DNA from: Spirometra erinaceieuropaei
Taxonomy: Eukaryota; Platyhelminthes; Cestoda; Diphyllobothriidea; Diphyllobothriidae
Assembly: GCA_902702965.1 (NCBI GenBank)
Contig: CACRXP010000017.1
Location: 2,139,006-2,203,005, forward strand
DNA: 64,000 nucleotides
Direction: 5' to 3'
The notes beneath the pieces are model-generated. The model saw nothing but the letters and a program-made list of their open reading frames with translations, ran no database searches and had not been told where the DNA came from. Shown here piece by piece: positions 1 to 9,426 of the stretch. Within the stretch, counting starts at the first letter, position 1. Every line of letters begins with the position of its first letter. The translations under genes and the position numbers were made by a program.

Positions 1-227
1 ATTAAAGATGCTTTAGGTTTAATCATGGCGAGTAAAAATAAAGTTCCCCATGAATTATAGAACAGGCCGACAGAATCTACAGAGAATTCATTTCATGCTT
101 TTGAATTAGCAGATTTGTGTTAAAATTAGGAGAAAACAGTGAAGAAACTCCTTCACATAATAAACAGAATGGAGGACATTGGGTCAACTTTAAAGGAGAA
201 AAAACCTATCGTCCATGAAAGGATAAA

Positions 228-425
228 AATGCGGGCAGGACCGGCCAGCATGTGGCAGTGTATAAGGGATTATAAACGGACATCGTCAGGGCAGAAATAA
301 ATGTCAGCCATAAGGGGTAAGTATACGAGTCAGACAGGACTGGCCTACATGCGGTGTCGTACAAGCGATTCAAAACGGATACCGTCAGGGCAGAATTCAT
401 ACACCGGATGAGACTATTCGCGTTA
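228..425. repeat. Two tandem units of about 98 bp in the B-family 3' UTR
   Basis: The words GCAGGACCGGCC (from 235) and ACAGGACTGGCC (from 333) mark two diverged tandem units that each end near GTCAGGGCAGAA. The same two-unit arrangement occurs in the 3' UTR of B3 at about 8960-9120, so the duplication is part of the family, not local. Confidence 0.6.
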
Positions 426-444
426 AAGTGCCGAGAAGAGACCC

Positions 445-1060
445 TGCCAGCACCAGCCCCGCCTAACCCCCTCAAATGTGGCCGGGTTAGAGGGGACTAT
501 AAAGGGGCTTGGCGGGCCATTCTACGAAACAGTTCTGTCTGGTCCCACCAGCGAAAAAAATGCGCGGGAGACGCCACCTTTTCGCCCATTTTTGACATCC
601 TTTTAAAATACCGACCCGTATGGTGAGTCCCCTGAGATACAGTGCCTCACTGTCCCCACATGTCGCATGTCGAAACCCACCCGGGTGGCTGATACGACTT
701 AGTACTGGCGATAGGTACTGGTTAGACCATTTAAGAACTTTCATTCCGTGGATGTGCACTTGAATGCTTATGTCGGAAATACTTGGTCTCGAACGAAGAC
801 AAAGCTCATGGAGCAGATCGTCTGTGAGACCCAAGTGAACGTAGGTGCCGTTACTTAGAGGCTTCCTATTGCACGCTTATTATTGCTTATTCTCTGACTT
901 ATAAGTTACTTTTGGTAAATTAGCTCCTTTTAGTGCCAACGAATGTAAAATAAGTAGTGCTTTTGAAACATAACTTTCGATGCAAATACTCTTCAAAATG
1001 CTTCAATCCAGAGGGAACTACGGCCCAACCCAACCCCTTCCCAGCCCCATCTATCAAGAG
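445..1060. other. Segment absent from the B3 3' UTR, unassigned
   Basis: The flanks at about 430 and 1070 match neighbouring positions of B3 (about 9150-9170), so this is either an insertion in B1 or a segment lost from B3. I see no long ORF, no terminal repeats and no tRNA-like promoter in it. Confidence 0.35.
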
Positions 1061-1341
1061 GCCATGTTTTGGCAGGGGAGGAATCCAGACGATCGGTCAT
1101 AGTTCGCTTCGAACCCAGTCGAGGAGAGGGCGAGGGAATAACGGCAAAATTACTAGTAGACGGCGAATAGAGAGGGTTCCGCCGTGAGCGTCGTCAGACC
1201 GCCTGAGGTCCAAATGAGGGAGATGAAATCAAGAACCGTGAAAATCGTCCCTAAGCGGAGGAGTGATGGCAGTGGAATTAGCAGCCAATTAAGAAGCAGG
1301 AGGTTGTAAAATATGAGTGAGGGTTTCCAACTGACCTGCCA

Positions 1342-1828
1342 CTAAATCCCAGGAGAACCCTTCTCGAAGTCAGGAAGCTGAGTGTTCGAGAATGAGACGG
1401 TTAATAGTGTCTGTATACTTTCCGGTGTAAGGTGTGTGTGTAGCTTGGATTTGAATGCCGATAACTTAGACAGTGACCTAATTTCCGGCGGAAGATTATT
1501 CCAAAGGAAGGCATATTTGGATGCAAAAACGAGGGAGCGTTTAGATGAAGTGCAAAGAGGCGGCGTCGGAATCCCCATGGGGGAGTTGCGCGTGGCATAA
1601 GACCGATCTCTCGGAGTGAGAGTGTCAATGAGCGGAAGAGTGGAGCCAGAGTTAATGCAAAAAAGGAAGGAAAGTCCTGGTTCGAGTTTACTAATCCGAA
1701 AAAGCTTCATTTTCTCCAGCTGACATCTCTAATTATAAGAAATACCGGACGAAGCTTGAGAAAACAGTTTCTGGGTGGGAACCTCCTGAACATTTTCGAT
1801 TTTGTTACGGTTACAGGCGCTCATTAAA
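1342..1828 (-). pseudogene. C-terminal end of B-family reverse transcriptase (partial)
   Basis: The open part (1710 to 1342) ends with the block found in B3 at 9427-9800, including LTPRDRSYATRN, SKYAFLWNNLPPEIR and HLTPESI. This is the region after the catalytic reverse transcriptase domain. No catalytic motif is present. The reading frame upstream of 1710 is not continuous up to the truncation at 1828. It is a dead fragment. Family assignment is secure by comparison inside the window, and the CR1/Jockey-like label is from motif style. Confidence 0.7.
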
Positions 1829-2040
1829 CCACACCACGGTCGCCATTAGCCGCTCTTCTTTGGGACAAGATGGAGGGGTGATGCCCAGTAGCTGTCGGAC
1901 TATCGGATGATGCCGAGCTCAAGCATATGTTCGAACTCTGCCTTGGCAATCTTCAAACAGTCCGGAGCAAGACTACATGGTCGGCAAGATTCAGGAGGTC
2001 CGGTGGTGGAAATTTGGTAGGTGACTGTCTGTTTGATGTC
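1829..2040 (-). pseudogene. Ty3/Gypsy reverse transcriptase N-terminus (fragment)
   Basis: Read on the minus strand, the segment encodes the start of a Ty3/Gypsy reverse transcriptase: TTGPP, RPCSLAPDCLKIAKAEF, HMLELGIIR, WASPLHLVPKKSG, then a broken WRP-type motif. There is one stop after GIIR and another after KKSG. It is the pol continuation of the LTR-gag-protease segment at 6100-7322, from which it is separated by LINE A. Downstream pol sequence is cut off by B1 at 1828. Confidence 0.75.
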
Positions 2041-3022
2041 CACTTATCGAGTTATGTCTCCAGAGGTAACTCCAGACAAACCAGTTCTGGTGGATAACGT
2101 GGCGTTCGACGCTAATGCATTAAAAATAAGTCAGGTTCCATTACCTGCTATAGTAACTAAACCTGCCAAATCATCGAACACTAAAGTTGGGAAAGCCAGG
2201 GTGACCCTCAGAAGATCTGTTAGAAACTACAAGGACTCGCCGTTATTCTTGGAAGGCAATGCTGTTACTCCACTTCTTCACAAGGCTAACTCATCTGGAA
2301 AGTGCCCTAACCATTCCGTTTATGGAAAAGGACACGATAAGCCTTCGTGCAGTACATTGCAACATGGTAGTGATTGTAGGAGCTCCACTGCTGGAGCAAG
2401 TACGTCACCTGAAAATCCATGCCCTAAACTCCCTTCGCCGGCCGAAAATCATTCAAATATCGAAGTGCCAAAATCCGTCGGGAATACTACAGTAGCATTA
2501 TATCGTCCTAGCGCGGACGGGACAGTAATGAGCTCTTCCATAAATCGTAAGCAAAATATTGTCATAAGGGGCGCCCCAGAGTCCACGTCCTGCATTCCGA
2601 AGGAACGAGTGACGCACGACCTAGACCTTCTTCATCAGTACGCCAGTGCTGTCCTGCAGGTCGGGGAAATATTCACCGTTAAAAAAGCTTCCCGACTAGG
2701 CAGAGCGGACCCAAATCGTGACCTAGAAACATCCCCAAGACCCCTGAAAGTTATTTTGGAAAACGAAGCCCAAGCAACGCTTTTGTTAGAAAGTAGAACG
2801 ACCTTACGCAATTCGCACAAGGAAGTGTTTTTTCAACCAGACTACGAACCGAGGGAAAGACTGAAAATGGGAGAACTGAGATCAGAATTGAAGGAGAGAA
2901 TTGGCAGAGGAGAGAAAGGGCTGAAGATCAAAAATGGGCAAATAGTCCAGACAAAGGGGTCTTTCCTGTGGTCAGAACCCGTCACAATGAAGGCCGGGCC
3001 TCTCCAACGAATCAGTCATTGA
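2036..3022 (+). CDS. LINE A ORF1 protein, RRM-like nucleic-acid chaperone type
   Basis: The frame is open from the Gypsy junction. The first in-frame ATG is at 2036, giving about 328 residues. The N-terminal half is low-complexity, Ser/Pro/Lys-rich, with a Cys/His cluster (CPNHSVYGKGHDKPSC). From about residue 173 a conserved block starts with NIVIRGAPES, then RLGRAD, RPLKVILEN and ending GEKGLKIKNGQIV. This looks like the RRM-like RNA-binding ORF1 domain of several LINE groups. LINE C ORF1 has the same block. ORF1 overlaps the ORF2 frame by about 55 nt, with ORF2 in the -1 frame. The true N-terminus may be lost. Confidence 0.6.
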   Translation: MSTYRVMSPEVTPDKPVLVDNVAFDANALKISQVPLPAIVTKPAKSSNTKVGKARVTLRRSVRNYKDSPLFLEGNAVTPLLHKANSSGKCPNHSVYGKGHDKPSCSTLQHGSDCRSSTAGASTSPENPCPKLPSPAENHSNIEVPKSVGNTTVALYRPSADGTVMSSSINRKQNIVIRGAPESTSCIPKERVTHDLDLLHQYASAVLQVGEIFTVKKASRLGRADPNRDLETSPRPLKVILENEAQATLLLESRTTLRNSHKEVFFQPDYEPRERLKMGELRSELKERIGRGEKGLKIKNGQIVQTKGSFLWSEPVTMKAGPLQRISH

Positions 3023-5889
3023 AGGTTATATCCGCAAATGTGCAAAGCCTTTTCAACAAACTAGATGAACTAAGAGACTTAGTTGATGAAATTAAGCCAG
3101 ACATTATGGCATTCACAGAAACGTGGCTTACTGAAGATATCGCAGCTTCAGAAATATCACTTAGAAGATATCAGCAATTCAGGAGAGCTAGACTAAGCCG
3201 AGGAGGAGGAGTCATACTTTATGTCACTTACTAGCTAAGCGCTATGGCTGATGTACATAGACCGGTACGGGATGTGGAACTGCAAAGCGTTACCATATCT
3301 ACTAAGAATGTCCGATCATTGACGCTTTCGGTGGTGTACCGTTCACCTAACCATACTTCTGACCAAGATCTCATGCTCATATCCGAACTGTACCAAGCTA
3401 GCGAGGAGAAAGATGTCCTTATCGTTGGAGATTTTAAAGCTCCTGGCATTGATTGCCTAACGTGGACTGCACAAGGGCCGCAAGACAGCTTTAATCACAA
3501 ACTACTACAATGGGCAACGGACAAACTTCTCTGCCAGAATTTTACCTTTGGAACACGGGTCAGGGAAGGACAGCAGTCGAACTGCCTTAATCTTATTTTT
3601 ACGCGAGAGAAGGAAAATGTGTTAGACCTGCAGGACCGACAGCCATTAGGGTCAAGCGACCACATCACGCTCTACTTCGAGTACTCGCTGTTTTCCAAAC
3701 CCGTCCAAACCGAGAGGTGGGAGAGAAACATTTGGAAAGAGGACTATTCTCTCATGACGAGGGAAGCGGCAGCTATATCATGGGAGACTGAAATGCATGG
3801 TCGAGCAAACGACAACTGGAATACTTTCAGTTCCTTACTGAAAGAGCTTGTTTATTCCAATTGTCCTCTCAGAAGAAAGAAAATCACAAACCGCCCAAAA
3901 TGGATAAACCCCGACTTGAAGGCCTCTTTCAGAAAAAGGAATCGTCTGTGGAGGCGGTACAGACTGACTGGCTCCGAAGAACACTTACAGGAATATAAGC
4001 GGCAACGAAACGTCTGTAAAAGTGAGGCCTCAAAGCTGCGAAAGAAATTTGAACTGAACATACTCCGAACTTCGTTGGAGCATCCGAAAATTCTATATGG
4101 TTATATACGAAGTACTAAAAGGACTCAGGAGCTGATTCCTGCCCTTAGGTCTGCAGATGGAAAAGTGGAGATTGATGACCAGGTTAAAGTGTCCCTTCTT
4201 TCCGACTTCTTTCAGTTCGTCTTCACCCGAGAACCTAGTTCTATATTTGCCCATCCATCCATTCGCCAACCAACCTCTCCTCCCAGTACCCTTCCTCCTC
4301 CCATCCCCTCCCTACCCTCCTTAACCGAGGAACCACTCTTTTCATCTACCATAGTTAGGGCCGAGCTACTTCGGCTGAAACCTGCCAAATCGCCTGGCCC
4401 AGATAGAATTCCCGCCCTAGCAATTCGCGAACTTGCTAAGGAACTGTGCAAACCCTTATCCGCAATATTTCAAAAGTCATTTGAAAGCGGCGAGCTACCG
4501 GAAGAATGGAAGTGCGCACTCATTACTCCGATCCATAAAGGAGGCTCAAGACTTGACTGCGGAAATTATCGTCCTGTCAGTCTTAATTGCATCGCGTGTA
4601 AAATAATGGAACGCATTATCAAAAGACACTTGATGAAATACCTGGAGCAGAACAAAATATTGTGTGATGCCCAACACGGCTTTCGTCCAGGGCGCTCCTG
4701 CTTAACGAGTGTTCTTTACTCGCACGAGAAATAGACACGAGCTACCGATAAGGGTTTTCCAGTAGACGTCATATTTTTTGACTTCAAGAAGGCCTTTGAC
4801 AGTGTCCCACACAGGCTTCTTTTACAGAAGATCTGGGATGTAGGAATTCAAGGAAGAATGTTTAAGTGGATCAGGAGTTTTATGTCCTCAAAACTACAAA
4901 GAGTCGTCGTTAGTAATTCTGCCTCGGAATGGGAAAAGGTGGAAAGTGGTGTCCCAGAGGGTTCTGTCTTAGGCCCAGTACTCTTCCTGATTTATGTTAA
5001 TGACTGTATCAGCGAAGTGAATTGCGAGGCTCTCATGTTCGCGGATGACATAAGAATATGGAGTGAAGTCAAGTGTGATGATGACGCAGAGAAGTTGCAG
5101 TCGAACATCAGCAAACTGTGTGCTTGGTCGAACGGATGGCTTTTGAAGTTAAACGTGTCCAAATGCGTGGTTTTGCACCTGAACACCGGCCGCAATGCCT
5201 CTCCCAAACACCAGTACTTTATTGACGGGACGAGGTTAGAAACTGTGGAAAGACACAGAGATCTGGGGGTATGGACGACCTCAAATCTATCGCCATCAGA
5301 ACACTGTAGAAAGATGGTCCAGAAGGCAACTAGTACTCTACACTGGATCAGACGTGCATTTAAAATATTTCCTCCCGAACTTTTCGAAAGACTCTTTGGT
5401 GTCTTTGTAAGACCTCATCTAGAGTATGGAATGCCAGCAGCTTCACCATGAATGAGGAAGGATATCAACTTACTCGAACATGTGCAACGCAGAGCGACAA
5501 AGATGGTCGACGGTCTAAAGCATTTGTCTTATCAGGAGAGGCTGAATTTCCTTGGTCTATTCCCTCTCTCGTATAGACAAATAAACTGCAGTCTAGTCTG
5601 GACTTTCCGGATTGTTCGCGGCCAGGGTTGCTCATTAAGAGCAGAGGATTTCTTTGAGTTCGCCCGTACAAACCAAATACGCGGCCATGCATTCAAAGTC
5701 GGGAATGAGCGCACGCGTTTAGACCGACGAAAATTTTCATTCAGCCAGCGGGTTGTCAGGCCGTGGAACTCGCTTCCAAGCGAGATGGTGACGGCTGACA
5801 CAGTTCGTGTGTTTAAAAGAAAACTTGCTCGTCTAGTTTTCGACAGAAATCGACTTGTACAGCATGACTATGCACAGCCAGCTTTGTAA
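2968..5889 (+). pseudogene. LINE A ORF2: endonuclease-reverse transcriptase with three in-frame stops
   Basis: A single frame runs the whole length and is broken only by stops at 3232 (TAG), 4732 (TAG) and 5449 (TGA). The endonuclease is about 3020-3700: SANVQSLFNK, TETWL, VVYRSP, GDFKAPGID (usual GDFN altered to GDFK), LNLIFT and SSDH. The reverse transcriptase is about 4370-5450: SPGPDRIPA, motif A FFDFKKAFDSVPH, motif B GVPEGSVLGPVLFLIYVND and motif C MFADD intact. The conserved C-terminal tail includes VQRRATKMV. The stops at 4732 and 5449 fall where LINE C has tryptophan. No ATG precedes the endonuclease, so ORF2 expression would need coupling to ORF1. No frameshift was seen, so the copy is fairly young. 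Confidence 0.8.
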
Positions 5890-6071
5890 AATCTGTCATA
5901 TACAATCTTCCGCATTCATTTACAGTGACCTTATGCACTACTTTATGATTACGATTGAACTGTGAACCAATCACGTTTGATATTCCTGCAAATTTATTTT
6001 ATATTTGAGTATGAATCTGCGAAAGCACTGTACATAAATAGGGTCATCAAGGGCTCTGCCTGTAGCCATTC

Positions 6072-6097
6072 AATATATACATATACATATACACATG
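6072..6097 (+). repeat. ATATAC-type microsatellite at LINE A 3' end
   Basis: Imperfect ATATAC repeats follow the A 3' UTR immediately before Gypsy sequence resumes. This is the position expected for a LINE 3' tail. Confidence 0.55.
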
Positions 6098-6109
6098 AGG
6101 AGTTGATCA

Positions 6110-6860
6110 GGCGAGGGGACTGCCTGAGGAGTGAGTGGAAAGGACATTCAGAGATAGGCATAACAGTTAGAGGGTTGACGCAGGGGTTCCCATCGGACTG
6201 ACAACGGGCATGAAGGTTGGTGATGCGGTCGACGAGTCAGCGATTCCTCAAATCTAGTAGTAGACTGAAGTGAGCTAGGAAATCGGCACCTATGAGGCCG
6301 ACGGAAACATCGGCAATAGTGAGAACCCATCGGAAAATCCGACGAAGACCCAAATCAAGTGTGATGGAGCGCTGTCAAAAGGTGGGGTGTTGGAGTTGTT
6401 GGCAGCTGTTAGACTAAAATAGCTGCGGTATTTGCGTACGGCTGGAGTCGGCAACGTTTCCAGCAGCCATGGACTCTACTGTCGCGTGGGATCTTCTCCT
6501 TGAGATCGTTGGAGATGCCTTGAGAGAGCATGACGGAAGACATCGTCGAGCTGCTCCTCCAAATTATTGGTGATACCAGCAGACGCCACTTGGAGACTGT
6601 GGACGGCCGGTGGGGGAAACGGAGGAAGTACGCCGACGGTTTGGTGTTCGCCGCGGGCCGCTAGTGGTAACTGCAGTGAGCTGGGCCTTCAGGCGCATTA
6701 ATACCTCTTCGAGCGGATCCAAGTGTACGCTAGCTCCTTGAGAATTTGAGTTGATGAGTGACTTCTGGTCATGGGACATCGCGCTGTAGATCGCCGGAAG
6801 ATTGTTGTTGTGGACGAAAAGTTTGCAGGATTCCAGTGTTCGGAAATTTGGGGCCACCAA
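6110..6860 (-). pseudogene. Degenerate Gypsy gag C-terminus and protease end
   Basis: A 98-codon open stretch (6860-6564) resembles the C-terminal end of gag. It runs into a zinc-knuckle block with CWYHQ, FGGAARRC and PSC, interrupted by a stop after CWYHQ. Further on (about 6330-6200), over shifted frames, are ITLDLGLRR, IADVSVGLIGADFLAHF and LLLDLRNR, the conserved end of a Ty3/Gypsy aspartic protease. I do not find the DTG active-site segment before it, so part of the protease is probably deleted. Gag is far shorter than the usual roughly 300 residues. The copy is non-functional. Confidence 0.65.
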
Positions 6861-6862
6861 TT
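6850..6862 (-). other. Probable Gypsy primer-binding site
   Basis: The minus strand reads TTGGTGGCCCC just after the LTR. Its complement would end in GGCCACCA, the shape of a tRNA 3' end. I cannot name the tRNA. Confidence 0.45.
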
Positions 6863-7322
6863 TGTGGCGGTGAAGGATGTGAGATCAACTTAAACCACAC
6901 AAAATAAGTTCGTTTCGTCTAATGTCAGATGTCGGCGAGCTGTGAGGACTAGTTCATTCTATACACAGGGCAGGTTGCAGTAAGTTGACTGTTTGCTTGC
7001 AACAGAGGAAAACATCCGTTCACGGAGTGTGTCAGTAGCGGTGTGCTGTCTACGCGGGAGTGCATGTCTGGGTCAGAAGCAGGGAGTGACTGGCTGAGTG
7101 TTGATTGTGTGATTGGATAAATTAGGGGAGGAAGAGATGGCGCATACTCACAATAACTCGCGGGTATCAAGCCAGCTTGTGAGGTCAGCCGACAGTTAAT
7201 GGAGTTGGACCAGAGGTGTCCCAGTTCTAGCCGGCGGCGGTGGCCGTGCGTCAACAGCTGTCGCGGCCATTGTACAACAAAACGGAGTCGGAGAAAAAAG
7301 GGGGACTGGAGCGGCAATTACA
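6863..7322 (-). repeat. Gypsy 5' LTR (460 bp)
   Basis: On the minus strand it begins TG at 7322-7321 and ends CA at 6864-6863, followed directly by a primer-binding-like sequence. The start coincides with the breakpoint of B-family homology. The partner LTR is not in the window, so the edges rest on the terminal dinucleotides, the breakpoint and the primer site. Confidence 0.55.
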
Positions 7323-8464
7323 GATGCCTGTTTACTAATGGAATTTGTAATCCCGTCCATTCCCGAGCAGTGTGAGTTTTTCAAGCGATTTATGTTTCTC
7401 ATAATACGGTCTGAGGAGACACCGAATGTGCTCAGTGTCCTATCTGAAAGTTACCGACAGAAAGCACTTAGGTCGGACTCCGTAGTAAGGTGTTTTGCTA
7501 ATAAAGCACTAAACAACCCCGTCTTGTCAGTATCATCTATGAGGAAGGTTTTGTTATCGTTTAGCAGGGGTGGAATTTTGTGAACACGATTAGAGGAGAA
7601 TAGATGACAGAAAGTTCTAGTGACGGATTGGATAGGGCTCGGATCACAGAGAGTAAGTGAGTATCTTTGCCTGTCACGCGCTTTATGTATCCTTGAGGTC
7701 ATTTCGAAAATCTCTGTGATTCTAAGATGAACACATAAAGAGCTAGCGGGTAAGTCACGAAGCTGCCTTCCCAACTTCTAAGTCTGTTACAAAGAAAATG
7801 AGGAAGAAGGGAATCCAGGGAGTTAGTCCCGAGATATCTACGTGACGCAAACTCTAAGATGTCTTAGGAAACATTGGACACGACGTCACAAAGAACGGTT
7901 GCGTCACTACAGAAAAGAAAACCACGCCAATCGAATGGCTCAGTATAGTTATTTATCAATTCTTTGTCCACGCAATCCTAATTTGGGTATGTCCGAACTG
8001 TGCTATACTTCTTTGAAAAGTCAAGCGGTAATTAACAATGAGCTAATAAATGGTCACGATCAAAAAGATGCTTTCTGGACGCAACAAAATAGAGGAGCAA
8101 TGTCATTGGTAAAGATAAGATCTAAGATGTGATTATTTCTTGTTGGAGAGCGCACCAGTTGAGACCAGTTAGAATAATTGATAATATCTCGGAAGGACTG
8201 GAATCTAGGTGGACAGACATTTGAAACCCAATCTATTCCAGGAAGGTCACAATCCCCAGTGATTATTTTAATATCGAAAGCATATTCCGAAATCAATCAA
8301 AAGATTTCACAGAGTTGTTCATCGTCACCGGCTGAAGAGTTCCGGGGATGGAAAATACAGCCAATAATTGCCGTTCTTTGTGGCAAGAAAATAATAGATG
8401 CAAAACAAAGGTTTATTGTGAGTGAGGGGGCATGCAAGTGGTAGGGAGAGTGTTTTAGGTAGGA
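7323..8464 (-). pseudogene. B2 (right piece): old B-family LINE ORF2, endonuclease to RT fingers
   Basis: On the minus strand the piece runs from the middle of the endonuclease (YYFLATK, ITGDCDLPGIDW, RSPTRNNHILDLIFTND) through the linker to the N-terminal reverse transcriptase region (KNSHCSGMDGITNS). Frameshifts include one after NDIAPL, which is shared with B4 at 26119. Over about 1 kb it is 98-99% identical by eye to B4 (25834-26843, plus strand), apart from a 42-bp deletion in B4. It is cut by the Gypsy LTR at 7323 and by B3 at 8465-8471. Confidence 0.8.
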
Positions 8465-8471
8465 CTTGACA
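8465..8471. repeat. Target-site duplication of B3 (right copy at 14075-14081)
   Basis: CTTGACA occurs here and at 14075-14081, directly flanking B3. B2 endonuclease sequence lies on both outer sides. Confidence 0.7.
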
Positions 8472-8850
8472 TAAATAAATAAATAATTTTTTATTAAAGA
8501 CCCGTCGGGGTCCCATCAAAGCAAGTTAAAATAAATTTACATGTGAGTTTTAGACGAGGTAGGCCGAATCTTTACAAAATAGATAGATAGATAGATAATT
8601 TTATTTAAAGACCCGTCGGGGTACCATCAAAGCAAGTTAAAATAAATTTGCATGCGAGCTTTAGACGAGGTAGGCCGAATCTTTACAAAATGCAACACCT
8701 AGTTTCTAAATTAGATAGATAGATAATTTTTATTAAAAACCCGTCGGGATCCCATCAAAGCAAGTTAAAATAAATTCACATGCGAGTTTTAGACGAGGTA
8801 GGCAGAATCTTTACAAAATGCAATTCCTAGTTTCTAAATTAGAAGTCCAT
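8472..8850 (-). repeat. Three-fold reiterated B3 3' terminus, each ending in a tetranucleotide tail
   Basis: Three units of about 105-135 bp share the words AGACCCGTCGGGG (varied) and GACGAGGTAGGC. They are separated by TAGA microsatellites at about 8580-8597 and 8712-8725 and end in an AAAT tail at 8472-8486. On the element strand each unit ends TCTA or TTTA repeated, as a LINE 3' end should. Confidence 0.75.
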
Positions 8851-9426
8851 TGAGAAACATGATGATTGAGGGGTGAAAAAAAACTCCTAAGAAAAAGTTA
8901 AAAATGATTGGATTAATTTTACAGGAGAAAAAAACCCTCTTTAAAAATAATAACAGAAAAAAGCGAGCAGGACTGGCCTGTAGGTGGCGGTATATAACGG
9001 AATGTTGTCGGTCATCGTCAGGGTATCAATAAATGTCCGCCTTGATGGGTACGAATGTGGGTCAGACAGGACTGGCTTGCAAATGGCATTGTATACGGGA
9101 TTCACAATTGAGATCGTCTGGGCCGGATTGGTACGCCGCGTCAAAGAGGCCAGACGAGAGGAACCGAGATGCGATCGGCCACAGCACGCTTCGAGCTCAG
9201 CCGAGCAGTGAGGAAGGGAGGTACGACCGAAAAACTAGTAAACAGTGAAGACTGAGCGTTCCGCCGTGAGTGTCGACAGACCGCATGAGGTCGGAATGCG
9301 GGAGATGACATCAAAAACCGCGAAAATTGTCGCAATCGGGGGGGAGAAGGATAGCAATCGATTTAGAAACCAATTCAAAACAGGGGTTTCTAATAATATA
9401 ATTAAGAGTTACCACTTAATCTACCA

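Larger units (their letters stand above)
1..1828 (-). mobile_element. B1: 5'-truncated B-family LINE, 3' part
   Basis: The segment aligns by eye with the 3' part of the long B element at 8472-14074 (compare 8941-9900). It contains the end of the reverse transcriptase ORF and a long 3' untranslated region whose end lies outside the window. Homology to B3 stops at about 1828, exactly where Gypsy reverse transcriptase sequence begins. It therefore looks like a 5'-truncated retrotransposition into an older Gypsy element. The copy is diverged and carries about 600 bp near 445-1060 that B3 lacks. Confidence 0.75.
2040..6100 (+). mobile_element. LINE A, almost complete CR1/Jockey-like retrotransposon
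   Basis: About 4.06 kb with ORF1, an apurinic-type endonuclease plus reverse transcriptase ORF2, a 3' UTR and a short ATATAC-rich tail at 6072-6097. Gypsy protease sequence lies right of it and Gypsy reverse transcriptase left of it, both on the minus strand, so A inserted into a Gypsy element. The 5' boundary is only known to about 50 bp. The element may be slightly 5' truncated because its ORF1 begins almost at the junction. Confidence 0.75.
6100..7322 (-). mobile_element. Ty3/Gypsy LTR retrotransposon, 5' part
   Basis: Reading leftwards from 7322: a 460-bp LTR starting TGTAATTGCC and ending CACA, a primer-binding site, a shortened gag region with a zinc knuckle, and the end of the protease. 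LINE A then interrupts it, and reverse transcriptase resumes at 2040. Its left neighbour on the minus strand is old B copy B2, whose homology to B4 stops one base before the LTR, so the LTR edge is well supported. Confidence 0.7.

Noticed and set aside
2968..5889. Reassigned genetic code (TGA and TAG read as Trp)
   Set aside because: Two different stop codons at Trp sites, and normal stops elsewhere, are better explained by nonsense mutation of a dead element.
7842..8132. Plus-strand ORF of 96 codons (and its twin 26075-26365, minus)
   Set aside because: Antisense shadow of the B2/B4 endonuclease; present twice only because the B copies are near-identical.
8580..8597. TAGA microsatellite as an independent simple repeat
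   Set aside because: It is the 3' tail of a reiterated B-family terminus.
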